Shown: piece after piece, positions 24,712-33,698 of the stretch
Layout: the number at the start of each line of letters is the position of its first letter
Position numbering within the stretch: position 1 is the stretch's first letter
Assembly: GCF_039528515.1 (NCBI RefSeq)
Contig: NZ_BAAALT010000084.1
Coordinates: 22,036-86,035, forward strand
Length of the DNA stretch: 64,000 nt
Origin: Luedemannella flava
GTDB taxonomy: Bacteria > Actinomycetota > Actinomycetes > Mycobacteriales > Micromonosporaceae
Direction of reading: 5' to 3'
The notes under the pieces: model-generated
What the model saw: only the letters and a program-made list of their open reading frames with translations
Told to the model about the DNA's origin: nothing
The model's database searches: none
Translations under genes and position numbers: made by a program

Positions 24712-25764
24712 CTACGGGGTGGGCCCATCGGACGGTGGGGCCACCCGGATGACGCCTCTCGCCCGTGTGGTGTCACCGTCGGCGGGCGGCGCGGTCAGGT
24801 AGGGCCGCGCGATGCCGACCGCCTCACCCCGCTGCCGGGGCACTGGCACCGGCGGTGGCGTCGGCACGCTGACGGCCCCGCTCGCGTGGCCGGCGGGTGC
24901 CGGCGCCGAACGTGGCGTCGGCACCGGACGTGGCGTCGGCGTCTTCGCGCCGTCGCCGCGGATGAGTCGTTCCACGAGACTGCGGCTGAGCAGGCGGACG
25001 GCGAACGGGGTGTCGTGCAACAGGTAGCGGCGAGCGAGCCGGCGCGGCTCCCGGCCCAACCGGTGGACCCACTCCAGCCCGCTGCGCTGCATCCACCCGG
25101 GCGCCCGCGAGTGCACGCCCGCGACGAAGCCGATGGCCGCGCCGCAGCCCATGAACCACGTCTGCGGCAGGCTCTCCCGTAGCCGGGCGATGACCCGCTC
25201 CTGCTTCGGGAAGCCCAACCCGACAAAGATGATGTCCGGCTGGGTGGCGGCCACGTCGGCGCAGATCTGCGCGTACTCCTCGGGGCGGGTGTCGAAGCCG
25301 AAGGGTGGGCTCATGTGGCCGGCGATGCGGATGCCGGCGAAGCGGCGCCGCAGCACCTCGACAGCGATCTCGGCGGTGCCCGGCTCACCGCCGAGCAGGT
25401 AGACCGATCGCCCGTCCAGCGCGGCGGCCTCGTTGAGGCTCCAGATGAGATCGGAGCCGGGAACCCGGGCGGGTAGTGCCTTGCCCGCGAGGCGGGCTGC
25501 CCAGATGAGCGGCGTGCCGTCGGCGACGACGACGGTGGAGGCCTCGATGTGGGCACGTGCCTCGGGCTCTTTCGCGGCGCGCCGCAGAATGTCCACATTG
25601 GGCGTGATGATGCGGCCGCCCCGCCCCTGGGACAGGTCAGCCCGCACCATCGCGATGACATCGCCTTCGGTGACGGCGTCGAACTGCACGCCGTAGAGGT
25701 TGACGCGGCGTCGTGGCGGCGTCGTCTGGACCATCGCGCTTCCCGCGCCCGTCACGTCCCGCAT
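24712..25764 (-). CDS. WecG/TagA/CpsF-family glycosyltransferase
   Basis: Glycosyltransferase of 350 aa that in characterised relatives adds N-acetylmannosamine (or its acid) to a lipid-linked sugar at the inner membrane face. The family core covers residues about 20-260: ITPNVDILRRA, VVADGTPLIWAARL, YLLGGEPGTA, DIIFVGLGFPKQE and GCGAAIGFVAG. The last 85 residues are a Pro/Ala-rich tail (PTPRPVPTPRSAPAPA) not usual for the family. The ATG has TAGGGT 6 bases upstream, which suggests a leaderless mRNA. It marks the left edge of the polysaccharide cluster and is divergent from the GT2 gene. Confidence 0.9.
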   Translation of the reverse strand: MRDVTGAGSAMVQTTPPRRRVNLYGVQFDAVTEGDVIAMVRADLSQGRGGRIITPNVDILRRAAKEPEARAHIEASTVVVADGTPLIWAARLAGKALPARVPGSDLIWSLNEAAALDGRSVYLLGGEPGTAEIAVEVLRRRFAGIRIAGHMSPPFGFDTRPEEYAQICADVAATQPDIIFVGLGFPKQERVIARLRESLPQTWFMGCGAAIGFVAGVHSRAPGWMQRSGLEWVHRLGREPRRLARRYLLHDTPFAVRLLSRSLVERLIRGDGAKTPTPRPVPTPRSAPAPAGHASGAVSVPTPPPVPVPRQRGEAVGIARPYLTAPPADGDTTRARGVIRVAPPSDGPTP

Positions 25765-25770
25765 CCGATC

Positions 25771-25776
25771 ACCCTA
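25771..25776 (-). promoter_or_regulatory. -10 box of a probable leaderless transcript
   Basis: TAGGGT on the minus strand ends 6 bases before the ATG of the WecG-like gene, and no ribosome binding site is present between them. Confidence 0.5.
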
Positions 25777-25932
25777 CCGGGCTGATCGGTGCTGCTGGCA
25801 GGCCAGTTCAGGCGGGATGTGAACCGATGCGGTGTCGGCTACTCGATAGAGCCCGTGGCCGTTCGTCGGGTTGTCGCTCCGGCGCGGATGCGGTGAACAT
25901 GAGCATCGCTCCGATCGACCCCCGGGACGGAC

Positions 25933-26814
25933 ATGCCTATCACTGTGATCATCCCTGCCTACAACGAAGAGGCCGGGATCGCCGAGACGTTGCGGGCTCT
26001 CGTGCACGCACCTGACTTCGGCCCTGACATCGAGGTGATCGTCGCGGCGAACGGCTGCCGCGACCGCACGGCCGATGTCGCCCGTGGCTTCGGCGTCAAA
26101 GTCGTGGAGATCGAGAAGGCGTCCAAGACCGCGGCCATCAACGCCGCCGAAGAGGTCGCGACCGGCTGGCCGCGCATCTACCTCGACGCCGACATCGCGC
26201 TCGCGCCGCAGGCCGTCCGCGCACTCGGCGAGGCGCTCGCCACGCCCGGCGTGCACGCCGCGGTGCCGCGCCCCGTGGTGGACGTCGACCACAGCTCCTG
26301 GCTGGTGCGGGCCTACTACGACGTCAACGCGCAGCTGCCGGTCTTCCGGGGTCGACTGTTCGGGCGCGGCGTCATCGCCATCTCGCGGTCCGTCCGTGAG
26401 CGCTTCGACGAGTTCCCGGACATCATCGCGGACGACCTCTTCCTGGACGCGGTCGTCGCGGCGGACGCCAAGCGCGAAGTGGACGTGCCGGTCCGGGTGC
26501 CCGCGCCGCGCAGCGCCAACGACCTGGTCAACCGGCTGGCCCGGGCCCGCGAGGGCAACGAGCAGTTCCAGGCCTGGGCGCGGGCGGAAGGCGAGCCGCA
26601 GCAACTTCTCGCCGATCCGGTCAAGGGCTCGTCGTCGACGTCCTGGCTGCGCGATGTCGTGCTGCCGGCGCCCAGGCTGTGGCCGGCCGCCGTCTGCTAC
26701 GTCGCGATGACGGCGCTGGCCGCCCGGCGCCGACGGTCGCCGAACTGGACACCGCGAGCCGGATGGGGTAGGCCGGAGAGTGGCGCGCCCGAACCGGCAG
26801 GCGAGGTGCGCTGA
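25933..26814 (+). CDS. Family 2 glycosyltransferase
   Basis: GT-A fold transferase of 293 aa. The nucleotide-binding start is ITVIIPAYNEEAGIAETLR, followed by the donor-site IYLDADIAL (DxD) near residues 77-83 and the acceptor-side block DDLFLDAVV. One hydrophobic stretch (LWPAAVCYVAMTALAA) near residue 255 could anchor it to the membrane. It is the first plus-strand gene of the cluster. Donor and acceptor sugars cannot be predicted. Confidence 0.88.
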   Translation: MPITVIIPAYNEEAGIAETLRALVHAPDFGPDIEVIVAANGCRDRTADVARGFGVKVVEIEKASKTAAINAAEEVATGWPRIYLDADIALAPQAVRALGEALATPGVHAAVPRPVVDVDHSSWLVRAYYDVNAQLPVFRGRLFGRGVIAISRSVRERFDEFPDIIADDLFLDAVVAADAKREVDVPVRVPAPRSANDLVNRLARAREGNEQFQAWARAEGEPQQLLADPVKGSSSTSWLRDVVLPAPRLWPAAVCYVAMTALAARRRRSPNWTPRAGWGRPESGAPEPAGEVR

Positions 26815-27001
26815 GCTGTCGGGATGCCGACCCGCCGACCCGATCGGATCAGCATCCTTACGTCGTATCGTTGTCGCAGGTCATTGGCGTCAACGGGGCA
26901 GTCTGTGCTGGCTTGCGCAGGGTTGACGGGTCATTGGAGACTCAGGCGGCCCGTAGCGTATTGCGGCAGAGATGTTTGCACGTCAGTGGAGAGGAAAGAC
27001 A

Positions 27002-27940
27002 GTGGACTTCTGGGACCTGGCTAAGCTTCTGGCCAGACGGTGGTCGATCACCGCGCCGTTGCTGGTCATCACCGGACTAGCCACGGTGTTCATTCTGCAG
27101 GACGTCAAGCCCGACTACATCGCGACGACGAGCGTGCAGCTGATTCCGCCGAACCCCGCACCGAGCAACATCCTGCCCTCGCAGGAGAAGAACTACCAGA
27201 ACCCGTATGTCGATCTGGGTCTCGACGCCCTGATGCGGGCCGCCTCGCTGAGCCTGCAGGGCAAGGCGACCGAGGACGGCCTCAAGGCCGCAGGGCTCAG
27301 CAAGACCTACACCGTCACGAACAGCGACTTCGCGCCCCTCGTCACCATCGAGGTGGTCGGCGACTCCCCGACCAAGGCGAACGCGACAGTGGACCAGCTC
27401 GCGAACCTGCTCAACCAGCGGATCGCGGACATGCAGCGCAGCCGCGGGGTGAAGGCCCAGGGTATGATCAGCAGCGAGCGTCTCGTGTCCGGTGACACAT
27501 TGGTCAAGAGCAACACGAAGGTCGTCCGCGCCGGCGTGGTCATCGGCGTCGCGGGCATTCTGCTCACCATCGCACTCACCGTCGCGTTCGACGCCCTCCT
27601 GCGCCGCCGCGCGGCCGCGAACATCGAGCGTGTCGCCCCGCACGCGCCGACGCTGGGCGCGATGCCCGGCGGGGTGGCGCTGCCGGCCCTCTCGGCGCCC
27701 CAGCCGCAGACATACGCCCTGCCCGGCGCGGACGCCGCGGCCCGGGCGGCGGATGAGACCTCGGTCCTCAACCTGCAGTATGTCTCCGTCGACAAGCCGC
27801 CGGCGTCCAGCGTCCCGGTCATGCTGGACGTTGACCCGACCGCTGACCACGACAGCAGCGCGCGGGCGCCGGAGGACGAGACGATCGTGCTGCCGCTCGC
27901 GGGCGGGCGTTGGGCCGCCGGAAAAGGGAAAGATCAGTGA
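27002..27940 (+). CDS. Wzz-like polysaccharide chain-length protein
   Basis: Membrane protein of 312 aa with helices near residues 17-35 (ITAPLLVITGLATVF) and 177-200 (VVRAGVVIGVAGILLTIAL). The extracellular part between them has the mixed alpha/beta content of Wzz/CapA proteins, and VTIEVVGDSPTKANATVDQL is typical. The cytoplasmic tail of about 110 residues carries no kinase motifs, so any BY-kinase must be separate. The GTG has a strong site (GAGAGGAAAG). It overlaps the polymerase gene by 4 bases. Expected role: control of chain length or coupling of assembly to export. Confidence 0.8.
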   Translation: MDFWDLAKLLARRWSITAPLLVITGLATVFILQDVKPDYIATTSVQLIPPNPAPSNILPSQEKNYQNPYVDLGLDALMRAASLSLQGKATEDGLKAAGLSKTYTVTNSDFAPLVTIEVVGDSPTKANATVDQLANLLNQRIADMQRSRGVKAQGMISSERLVSGDTLVKSNTKVVRAGVVIGVAGILLTIALTVAFDALLRRRAAANIERVAPHAPTLGAMPGGVALPALSAPQPQTYALPGADAAARAADETSVLNLQYVSVDKPPASSVPVMLDVDPTADHDSSARAPEDETIVLPLAGGRWAAGKGKDQ

Positions 27941-29310
27941 CCTCTGCGGCGGTGCATCCAGTCGATCTGGAGCCGTCGCGGCTTTCTGATCGGACGTACC
28001 GGACGCGTCGGATGCGTACGCGTCTCGGCACGGGGTTGCTGCTGATCGTCACGTTCGCTCTGCTGTCGTTGTTCCCGGCCCGGCTCATCGTGCCGGGCCT
28101 CACGGACGTCGGCCGGCCGGCCACTGTCGTCGGCATGCTCCTGTTCGTCTGGTGGGTGCTGACCCGGCTCAATCCGCATCTGGTGCAGGTGGGGCCACAA
28201 CCCATCCGGTGGGTCGTCCTGTTCTTCTTCGTCGTCGTGCTCATCGGCTACGCGGTCGGCTCGCTGCGCGGACTGACCACGGTCGAGAGCAACTCGGCCG
28301 ACCGGTGGCTCCTGCTCGACGCGGCCTTTCTCGGCCTGATCCTGGTCGCCGCCGACGGCATCCCCAACTGGGGGCAGCTGCGGGCCGTGCTGCGGGCCTT
28401 CATCTGGTGCTGCGGCTTCATCGCGCTGGTCGGCCTCATCCAGTACGCGACGTTCACGGACGTCACCCAGTATCTGATCGTGCCCGGCCTGCAGGAGAAG
28501 GGCTGGGTGCCCGACCTGACCGGCCGCGGCGACGGCCTCCGGGTGGCGAGCACCACCGGCCACTACATCGAGTTCGGCACGCTGATGGCGATGGCGTTGC
28601 CCGTCGCCGTCTGTTTCCTGCGCCTGGCGAAGACCCGCAACGAGAAGCTGCGCATGGGCCTGCTCACGCTGGTGATCGGCGCGGGCATCCCGACGACGGT
28701 GTCGCGCACCGCGATCGTCGCGGCCGGCATGGTGTTCATCTTCATGATGCTGGTCTGGGACTGGCGCACGCGGTGGAACATGCTGGTGCTCGGCATCGGC
28801 GCGATCGCGGCCGCCGTCGCCGCCAAACCCGAGCTGATGCGGACGCTGGTGGAGATGTTCACCCAGGCGGGGCAGGACACCAGCATCAGCTCGCGCACCG
28901 ACCGGTACGACATGGTCGCTGAGTACTTCGTGGAGCGGCCCTGGCTCGGTCGCGGCACCGGCACCTGGGTCTCTCCCATGTACCAGTACCTGGACAATCA
29001 ATGGTTCTCCACCGCGTTGACCAATGGCCTGGCCGGCGTCGCCGCCATGCTCGCGTTGCACGCGGTAGCGGCCTGGATGGCCTACAAGGCCCTGCGGCGT
29101 GCGGCGACGCAGGCCGACCGCGAGCTGTGCGCGGCCCTGCTGTCGATCCAGTTCGTGGCCCTGTTCGCGGCGTTCACGTTCGACTCGCTGAGCTTTACGA
29201 CGTACTCATCGATGCTCGCCATTCTTATCGGTTTCTGCGGGACCGTCTGGCGACTGACCCACCCCCGTCGGGCAGTGCGTACGGCTGGTGTGCTGCAGCA
29301 GGGTCAGTAG
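27937..29310 (+). CDS. O-antigen ligase/Wzy-like polymerase
   Basis: Polytopic membrane protein of 457 aa with about 10-12 helices. The Wzy_C-type region contains GVSRTAIV-like TTVSRTAIVAAGMVF, then a large periplasmic loop with RTDRYDMVAEYFVERPWLGRGTGTW, where the GxG and Arg residues of this superfamily occur. It should join lipid-linked repeat units, or transfer finished chains, at the outer face of the membrane. The GTG start overlaps the stop of the Wzz-like gene. Polymerase and ligase cannot be told apart by sequence alone. Confidence 0.85.
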   Translation: MTSAAVHPVDLEPSRLSDRTYRTRRMRTRLGTGLLLIVTFALLSLFPARLIVPGLTDVGRPATVVGMLLFVWWVLTRLNPHLVQVGPQPIRWVVLFFFVVVLIGYAVGSLRGLTTVESNSADRWLLLDAAFLGLILVAADGIPNWGQLRAVLRAFIWCCGFIALVGLIQYATFTDVTQYLIVPGLQEKGWVPDLTGRGDGLRVASTTGHYIEFGTLMAMALPVAVCFLRLAKTRNEKLRMGLLTLVIGAGIPTTVSRTAIVAAGMVFIFMMLVWDWRTRWNMLVLGIGAIAAAVAAKPELMRTLVEMFTQAGQDTSISSRTDRYDMVAEYFVERPWLGRGTGTWVSPMYQYLDNQWFSTALTNGLAGVAAMLALHAVAAWMAYKALRRAATQADRELCAALLSIQFVALFAAFTFDSLSFTTYSSMLAILIGFCGTVWRLTHPRRAVRTAGVLQQGQ

Positions 29311-29351
29311 CGCGGCGGTTGGTGGAACCGTTCCAATAGGAGGTTTGTCGA

Positions 29352-30692
29352 ATGCTGGGGCGACACCCACGCCGCGCCAAAGCACGTGTGACCATCGGGA
29401 TTCTCCTGCTGTTCGTCGTGGCCGCGTGCGGCTCCGAGCCGAAGAAGCCGGGGTCGACACCCAACGACGGCCGGGCGCAGCCCGGCGGCTCGGGCGCGGT
29501 TCTGGTCCCGGTCGATGGCGGTCCGGACTACTACGCCAAGTTCTCGCCCGGGCTGCCGACCGATCCGGGCTTCTTCCCGATCGCGGTCTGGTACGAGAGC
29601 GTCGCCAGCGCCGACGACGTGCGGGTCGACAAGGAGGCGGGCCTCAACTCCTATGTCGAACTGACCGCGGACTCCAACTTCCAGGCCATCGCGGACGGCA
29701 AGATGTACGCCATCCCCAGCGAGGCCGGCGACGATCACGGCAAGGAGACCGTCGGCTGGCTGCTCGCCGACGAGGTCGACATGTGGGCGGGCGGCGGCAA
29801 CGGCAAGTGGACCGGCAACTTCCCGGGCGAGGGCGACATCTGCGTGTCGGGACAGACCGACTGCGGCTACAGCCTGCTCAACAAGCAGCGCGCGGAGCTG
29901 CCGAAGGACAAGCGGTTGCGCTTCGCGAACTACGGCAAGGGCGTGCTGTTCTGGCTCGACGAGGGCGAGGCCGAGCACTTCGTCAACACCTTCTCCGATG
30001 TCGTCTCCACGGACATCTACTGGTTCACCGACCAGAACGTCTGCGGTCACGGGGAGGGCGGGACGATCTTCGAAGGCCAGGACCTGGACAAGGCGACCTG
30101 CCGGCGCGCCGCCAACTACGGATTCGTCGTGGAGAAGGTCCGGTCCATGATCAAGCCGGCGAACAGCAAGCCGGTGTGGGGCTTCGTCGAGGTCGGGCAG
30201 CCGAGCGAAGGCGCTCCCATGATCAAGCCGGAGCAGATCACGGCCGCGGTGTGGAGCATGATCATAAACGGCGCCCGGGGCATCATGTACTTCAACCACA
30301 GTTTCTACGGTGACTGCCGCAGCCAGCATGCCCTGCGCGAGCCCTGCTACGCGGCCAACCGGGCGGCCGTGACCGCCGTCAACAAGCGCATCGCGGCGCT
30401 GGCGCCGGTGCTCAACGCGCCCTTCGCCGACGGCGTGCTGAACGCGCCGAACGGCGTCGACGCCTCGGTGAAGTGGCACGACGGGCACTTCTACATCCTG
30501 GCCGGTTCCGCCGAAGCCGCCGGGGGCAAGGCGACGCTCTCGCTGCCCTGCGTCGGCAACGCCACCGTCACGGTGCTCGACGAGAACCGCACGCTCCAGA
30601 TGATCACCGGGATGTTCACCGACGACTTCGCCGATGGCAACGCGGTGCACATCTACCGCGTCGACGGCGGGTCCAGCTGCGGCCTCACGTGA
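29352..30692 (+). CDS. Secreted TIM-barrel-like lipoprotein (paralogue A)
   Basis: Lipoprotein of 446 aa with lipobox VAAC at about residues 22-25. The mature part begins with a GH-like entry FFPIAVWYESV and contains GWLLADEVDMW, where D and E occupy the place of the DEP-type acid residues seen in TIM-barrel glycosidases. Next come FANYGKG, STDIYWFTD and ARGIMYFNHSF. The last 70 residues form a beta domain. It is clearly related over its whole length to the protein encoded at 40831-42234. A glycosidase or carbohydrate-binding role at the cell surface is likely but unproven; I do not recognise a named family. Confidence 0.7.
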   Translation: MLGRHPRRAKARVTIGILLLFVVAACGSEPKKPGSTPNDGRAQPGGSGAVLVPVDGGPDYYAKFSPGLPTDPGFFPIAVWYESVASADDVRVDKEAGLNSYVELTADSNFQAIADGKMYAIPSEAGDDHGKETVGWLLADEVDMWAGGGNGKWTGNFPGEGDICVSGQTDCGYSLLNKQRAELPKDKRLRFANYGKGVLFWLDEGEAEHFVNTFSDVVSTDIYWFTDQNVCGHGEGGTIFEGQDLDKATCRRAANYGFVVEKVRSMIKPANSKPVWGFVEVGQPSEGAPMIKPEQITAAVWSMIINGARGIMYFNHSFYGDCRSQHALREPCYAANRAAVTAVNKRIAALAPVLNAPFADGVLNAPNGVDASVKWHDGHFYILAGSAEAAGGKATLSLPCVGNATVTVLDENRTLQMITGMFTDDFADGNAVHIYRVDGGSSCGLT

Positions 30693-30697
30693 CCGTG

Positions 30698-30730
30698 GAC
30701 GGCGGCCGGCTGTGCGGGCCGGCCGCCGTC
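30698..30730. terminator. Strong GC hairpin between convergent genes
   Basis: Two perfect 13-base arms (GACGGCGGCCGGC and its complement) flank a 7-base loop. It fills the 45-bp gap between the lipoprotein gene and the convergent acyltransferase gene and can work in both directions. Confidence 0.75.
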
Positions 30731-30737
30731 CCGCACG

Positions 30738-31340
30738 TCAGGCCTCGGCGAGCTGTCCGTCCGTATCGACGTACTCGGCGCCGGTGGTCGGGCAGCGGAA
30801 GCGGCCCTCGCCGGTGGCCTCCAGCGGCACGCCCGCCCGGCCGACCCAACCCACGCGGCGCGCGGGCACGCCGACGACGAGCGCGTAGTCCGGGACGTCC
30901 TTGGTGACCACCGCGCCCGCGGCGACGAGCGCCCACCGCCCGACCCGCACCGGAGCCACGCAGACGGCGCGGGCACCGATCGCGGCGCCCTCGCCCACCA
31001 GCACGCCGACGGCGTGCCAGTCGGCACCGGACTTGAGCCGCCCGTCCGGCGTGACAGCGCGGGGGTACTCGTCGTTGGTGAGCACGGCCGCCGGCCCGAT
31101 GAACACGCCGTCGCCGAGCTGCGCCGGCTCGTAGACCAGGGCGTAGTTCTGTAGCTTCACATTGCTGCCGAGGCGCACCCCGGGGCCGACGTACGCGCCG
31201 CGGCCGATGTTGCAGTTCTCGCCGACCTCGGCGTCCTCGCGGATCTGTGCCAGATGCCACACCGACGTGCCGGCGCCGACCGAGGCCCGTTCGTCAACAT
31301 CCGCGCTGGGGGCGATCCGCACTGTGGGGGCGTGGGTCAT
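30738..31340 (-). CDS. Hexapeptide-repeat N-acetyltransferase (WlbB/WbpD-like)
   Basis: Left-handed beta-helix acyltransferase of 200 aa. Hexapeptide repeats cover residues about 8-160 (VWHLAQIREDAEVGENCNIG, YVGPGVRLGSNVKLQNYALV, VFIGPAAVLTNDEYPRA). The block NDEYPRA and the order of repeats match the enzymes that acetylate the 3-amino group of UDP-2,3-diamino-uronates. The MocA-type oxidoreductase and DegT aminotransferases of such a pathway lie just to the right. ATG 31340 was chosen because GGAG is 7 bases upstream. The last 40 residues are an extra non-repeat tail. Confidence 0.82.
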   Translation of the reverse strand: MTHAPTVRIAPSADVDERASVGAGTSVWHLAQIREDAEVGENCNIGRGAYVGPGVRLGSNVKLQNYALVYEPAQLGDGVFIGPAAVLTNDEYPRAVTPDGRLKSGADWHAVGVLVGEGAAIGARAVCVAPVRVGRWALVAAGAVVTKDVPDYALVVGVPARRVGWVGRAGVPLEATGEGRFRCPTTGAEYVDTDGQLAEA

Positions 31341-31581
31341 GGCCGTACTCCAGGGTCTCATGGTCACGTCGTGTCGTCGGCACGCTACCTGAACGGCAAC
31401 GAATTCCCTGTTGGGCGGGGCCTGTCTGCCGCAAATCCGTCATCCGCTTCGTCGCGCGTGTGGCGGGCGGTAGCTTGCCAGAGTCGGGCGCCACTGCGCC
31501 CGGCCACGCGCGTTTGCCGCGGTCGTCCGGAAGACCCGCCACGGCGTCGCCGCTGCCACCCCCGATTTCCTGCGAGGATCA

Positions 31582-32706
31582 GTGACTTCTCCGTCTGCCG
31601 ACCGCGAGCCGATCGGCATCGCCGTCGTCGGCGCCGGCTACTGGGGCCCGAACCTGGTGCGCAACTTCTCCGGCTCGGCCGCATTCCGGCTCACCTCGGT
31701 CGTCGACCTCGACGTGGCGCGCGCCCGCAAGGTGCTCGGCGCGTACTCGACGGTCGAGGCGACCAACGACCTGGATGCCGTGCTGGCGGACCCACGCGTG
31801 GGCGCTGTGGCGATCGCCACCCCGGCGGGCACGCATCTGGAGGTGGCGCTGAAGGCGCTGCGCGCCGGCAAGCACGTGCTCGTGGAGAAGCCGCTCGCCG
31901 CGACGTACGCCGACGGCTTGAAGCTGGTCACCGAGGCGGAGGACCGCGGCCTGACGGTCATGTGCGACCACACGTACTGCTACACGCCCGCGGTGACGCG
32001 CATCCGCGAGGCGCTGCACTCGGGCGAGCTGGGCGAGCTGCACTACCTCGACTCGGTCCGCATCAACCTCGGCCTCGTGCAGCGCGACATCGACGTCATC
32101 TGGGACCTCGCGCCGCACGACCTGTCCATCATCGACTTCGTGCTGCCCGACGGCGTCCACCCGGTGTCGGTGAGCGCGCACGGCGCCGACCCGATCGGGG
32201 CCGGGAACTCCTGCGTGGGATATCTCACGCTGGCGCTCAACACCGGTGCCATCGCCCACATCCACGTGAACTGGCTGTCGCCGATCAAGGTGCGCACGAC
32301 GATCGTCGGCGGCTCCAAGCGGACGCTGGTCTGGGACGACCTCAACCCGACCCAGCGCATCGGCATCTACGACCGGGGCGTCGACGTCGCCACCCCCGAT
32401 GAGCTGGGCGTGGACGAGCGCCGCTCGATGCAGGTCTCCTACCGCTCGGGCGACATGATCGCGCCGGCGCTGGTGGAGAAGGAGGCGCTCGGCCAGATGG
32501 TCAACGCGTTCGCGGAGGCCATCCACACCGGCATCCCCTCGCTCACCGACGGCCGCGCTGGCCTGCGGGTTCTGGAGATCCTCGAAGCCGCGTCGCGTAG
32601 TCTCGCCGACGGTGGTGCCGCTATACCGCTTAGTCGCGGATTTTCCTCCGAAGAAAAGCGCTTCTCCGGAAAACTCGCGACGACCCCCCTGGAGAGTGCC
32701 CGATGA
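31582..32706 (+). CDS. Gfo/Idh/MocA oxidoreductase (WlbA-like)
   Basis: NAD-dependent sugar dehydrogenase of 374 aa. The Rossmann motif is VVGAGYWGPNLVRN (residues about 14-27) and the family EKPL signature is LVEKPLAATY. CDHTYCYTPAV and DLAPHDLSI supply the usual catalytic-region His and Lys contacts. Similar enzymes (WlbA, WbpB) oxidise C3 of UDP-N-acetylglucosaminuronate before transamination. The GTG follows GAGGATCA. It heads a tightly packed five-gene run with 4-base overlaps through 35499, then 35512. A 214-bp gap upstream probably holds its promoter. Confidence 0.88.
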   Translation: MTSPSADREPIGIAVVGAGYWGPNLVRNFSGSAAFRLTSVVDLDVARARKVLGAYSTVEATNDLDAVLADPRVGAVAIATPAGTHLEVALKALRAGKHVLVEKPLAATYADGLKLVTEAEDRGLTVMCDHTYCYTPAVTRIREALHSGELGELHYLDSVRINLGLVQRDIDVIWDLAPHDLSIIDFVLPDGVHPVSVSAHGADPIGAGNSCVGYLTLALNTGAIAHIHVNWLSPIKVRTTIVGGSKRTLVWDDLNPTQRIGIYDRGVDVATPDELGVDERRSMQVSYRSGDMIAPALVEKEALGQMVNAFAEAIHTGIPSLTDGRAGLRVLEILEAASRSLADGGAAIPLSRGFSSEEKRFSGKLATTPLESAR

Positions 32707-33698
32707 CCGCTGCTGTTCCCATTTCCGGCTCCCGCGCCCTGGTCACCGGTGGCGCCGGCACGATCGGCTCGCACGTGGTGGACCTGCTGGTCCGCGGCGG
32801 TGCGGCCGAGGTCGTCGTCCTGGACAACTTCGTCCGCGGCCGGCAGGCCAACATCGCGTGGGCCGTCGAGAACGGTCCGGTGCGCGTCGTCGAGGGCGAC
32901 ATCCGCGACGCCGCCCTGGTGCGCGAGCTGACCGAGGGCAAGGACCTGGTCTTCCACCTCGCCGCGATCCGTATCACCCAGTGCGCGGAGGAGCCGCGGC
33001 TGGCCAACGAGGTGCTCGTCGACGGCACGTTCAACGTGCTGGAGGCGGCCCAGCAGGCCGGTGTGAAGAAGGTCATCGCGTCCTCGTCGGCGTCGGTCTA
33101 CGGCCTGGCCGAGGAGTTCCCGACCACCGAGCGCCACCACCCGTACAACAACGACACGTTCTACGGCGCGGCGAAGGCGTTCAACGAGGGCATGCTGCGC
33201 AGCTTCAAGTCGATGTACGACCTGGACTACGTCGCGCTGCGCTACTTCAACGTGTACGGCCCCCGGATGGACATCTACGGCCTCTACACCGAGGTGCTCA
33301 TCCGCTGGATGGAGCGCATCGAGTCGGGCACCCCGCCGCTGATCCTCGGCGACGGCCTGCAGACGATGGACTTCGTCAACGTCATCGACATCGCCCGCGC
33401 CAACATCCTGGCGGCCGAGGCCGACCTCACCGACGAGGTGTTCAACATCGCCAGCGGCGAGGAGACCAGCCTCAAGGAGCTGGCCGCCGCGCTGTCCGAG
33501 GTGATGAAGTCCGACCTGGCGCCCGAGCACGGCCCGGCCCGCGCCGTCAACGGCGTCACCCGCCGCCTGGCCTCCACCGACGCGGCCGCCGAGAAGCTCG
33601 GCTTCCGCGCCGAGCTCGGCCTGCACGAGGGCCTGCAAAGCCTGGTCGACTGGTGGCGCGCGGAGCGCGCGGCCGGCGTTGAGCAGGTCGGAGCATGA
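32703..33698 (+). CDS. NAD-dependent sugar epimerase/dehydratase
   Basis: Extended SDR of 331 aa. The cofactor motif is GGAGTIGS near residue 14. The catalytic triad appears as Ser in SSSASVYG and Tyr/Lys in YGAAKAF, and RYFNVYGPRMD is typical of UDP-glucose or UDP-GlcNAc(A) 4-epimerases. It overlaps the genes on both sides by 4 bases. It should prepare a UDP-sugar for the aminotransferases. Whether it epimerises or dehydrates is not decided by sequence, though the lack of a dehydratase-type DE pair favours epimerase. Confidence 0.88.
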   Translation: MTAAVPISGSRALVTGGAGTIGSHVVDLLVRGGAAEVVVLDNFVRGRQANIAWAVENGPVRVVEGDIRDAALVRELTEGKDLVFHLAAIRITQCAEEPRLANEVLVDGTFNVLEAAQQAGVKKVIASSSASVYGLAEEFPTTERHHPYNNDTFYGAAKAFNEGMLRSFKSMYDLDYVALRYFNVYGPRMDIYGLYTEVLIRWMERIESGTPPLILGDGLQTMDFVNVIDIARANILAAEADLTDEVFNIASGEETSLKELAAALSEVMKSDLAPEHGPARAVNGVTRRLASTDAAAEKLGFRAELGLHEGLQSLVDWWRAERAAGVEQVGA

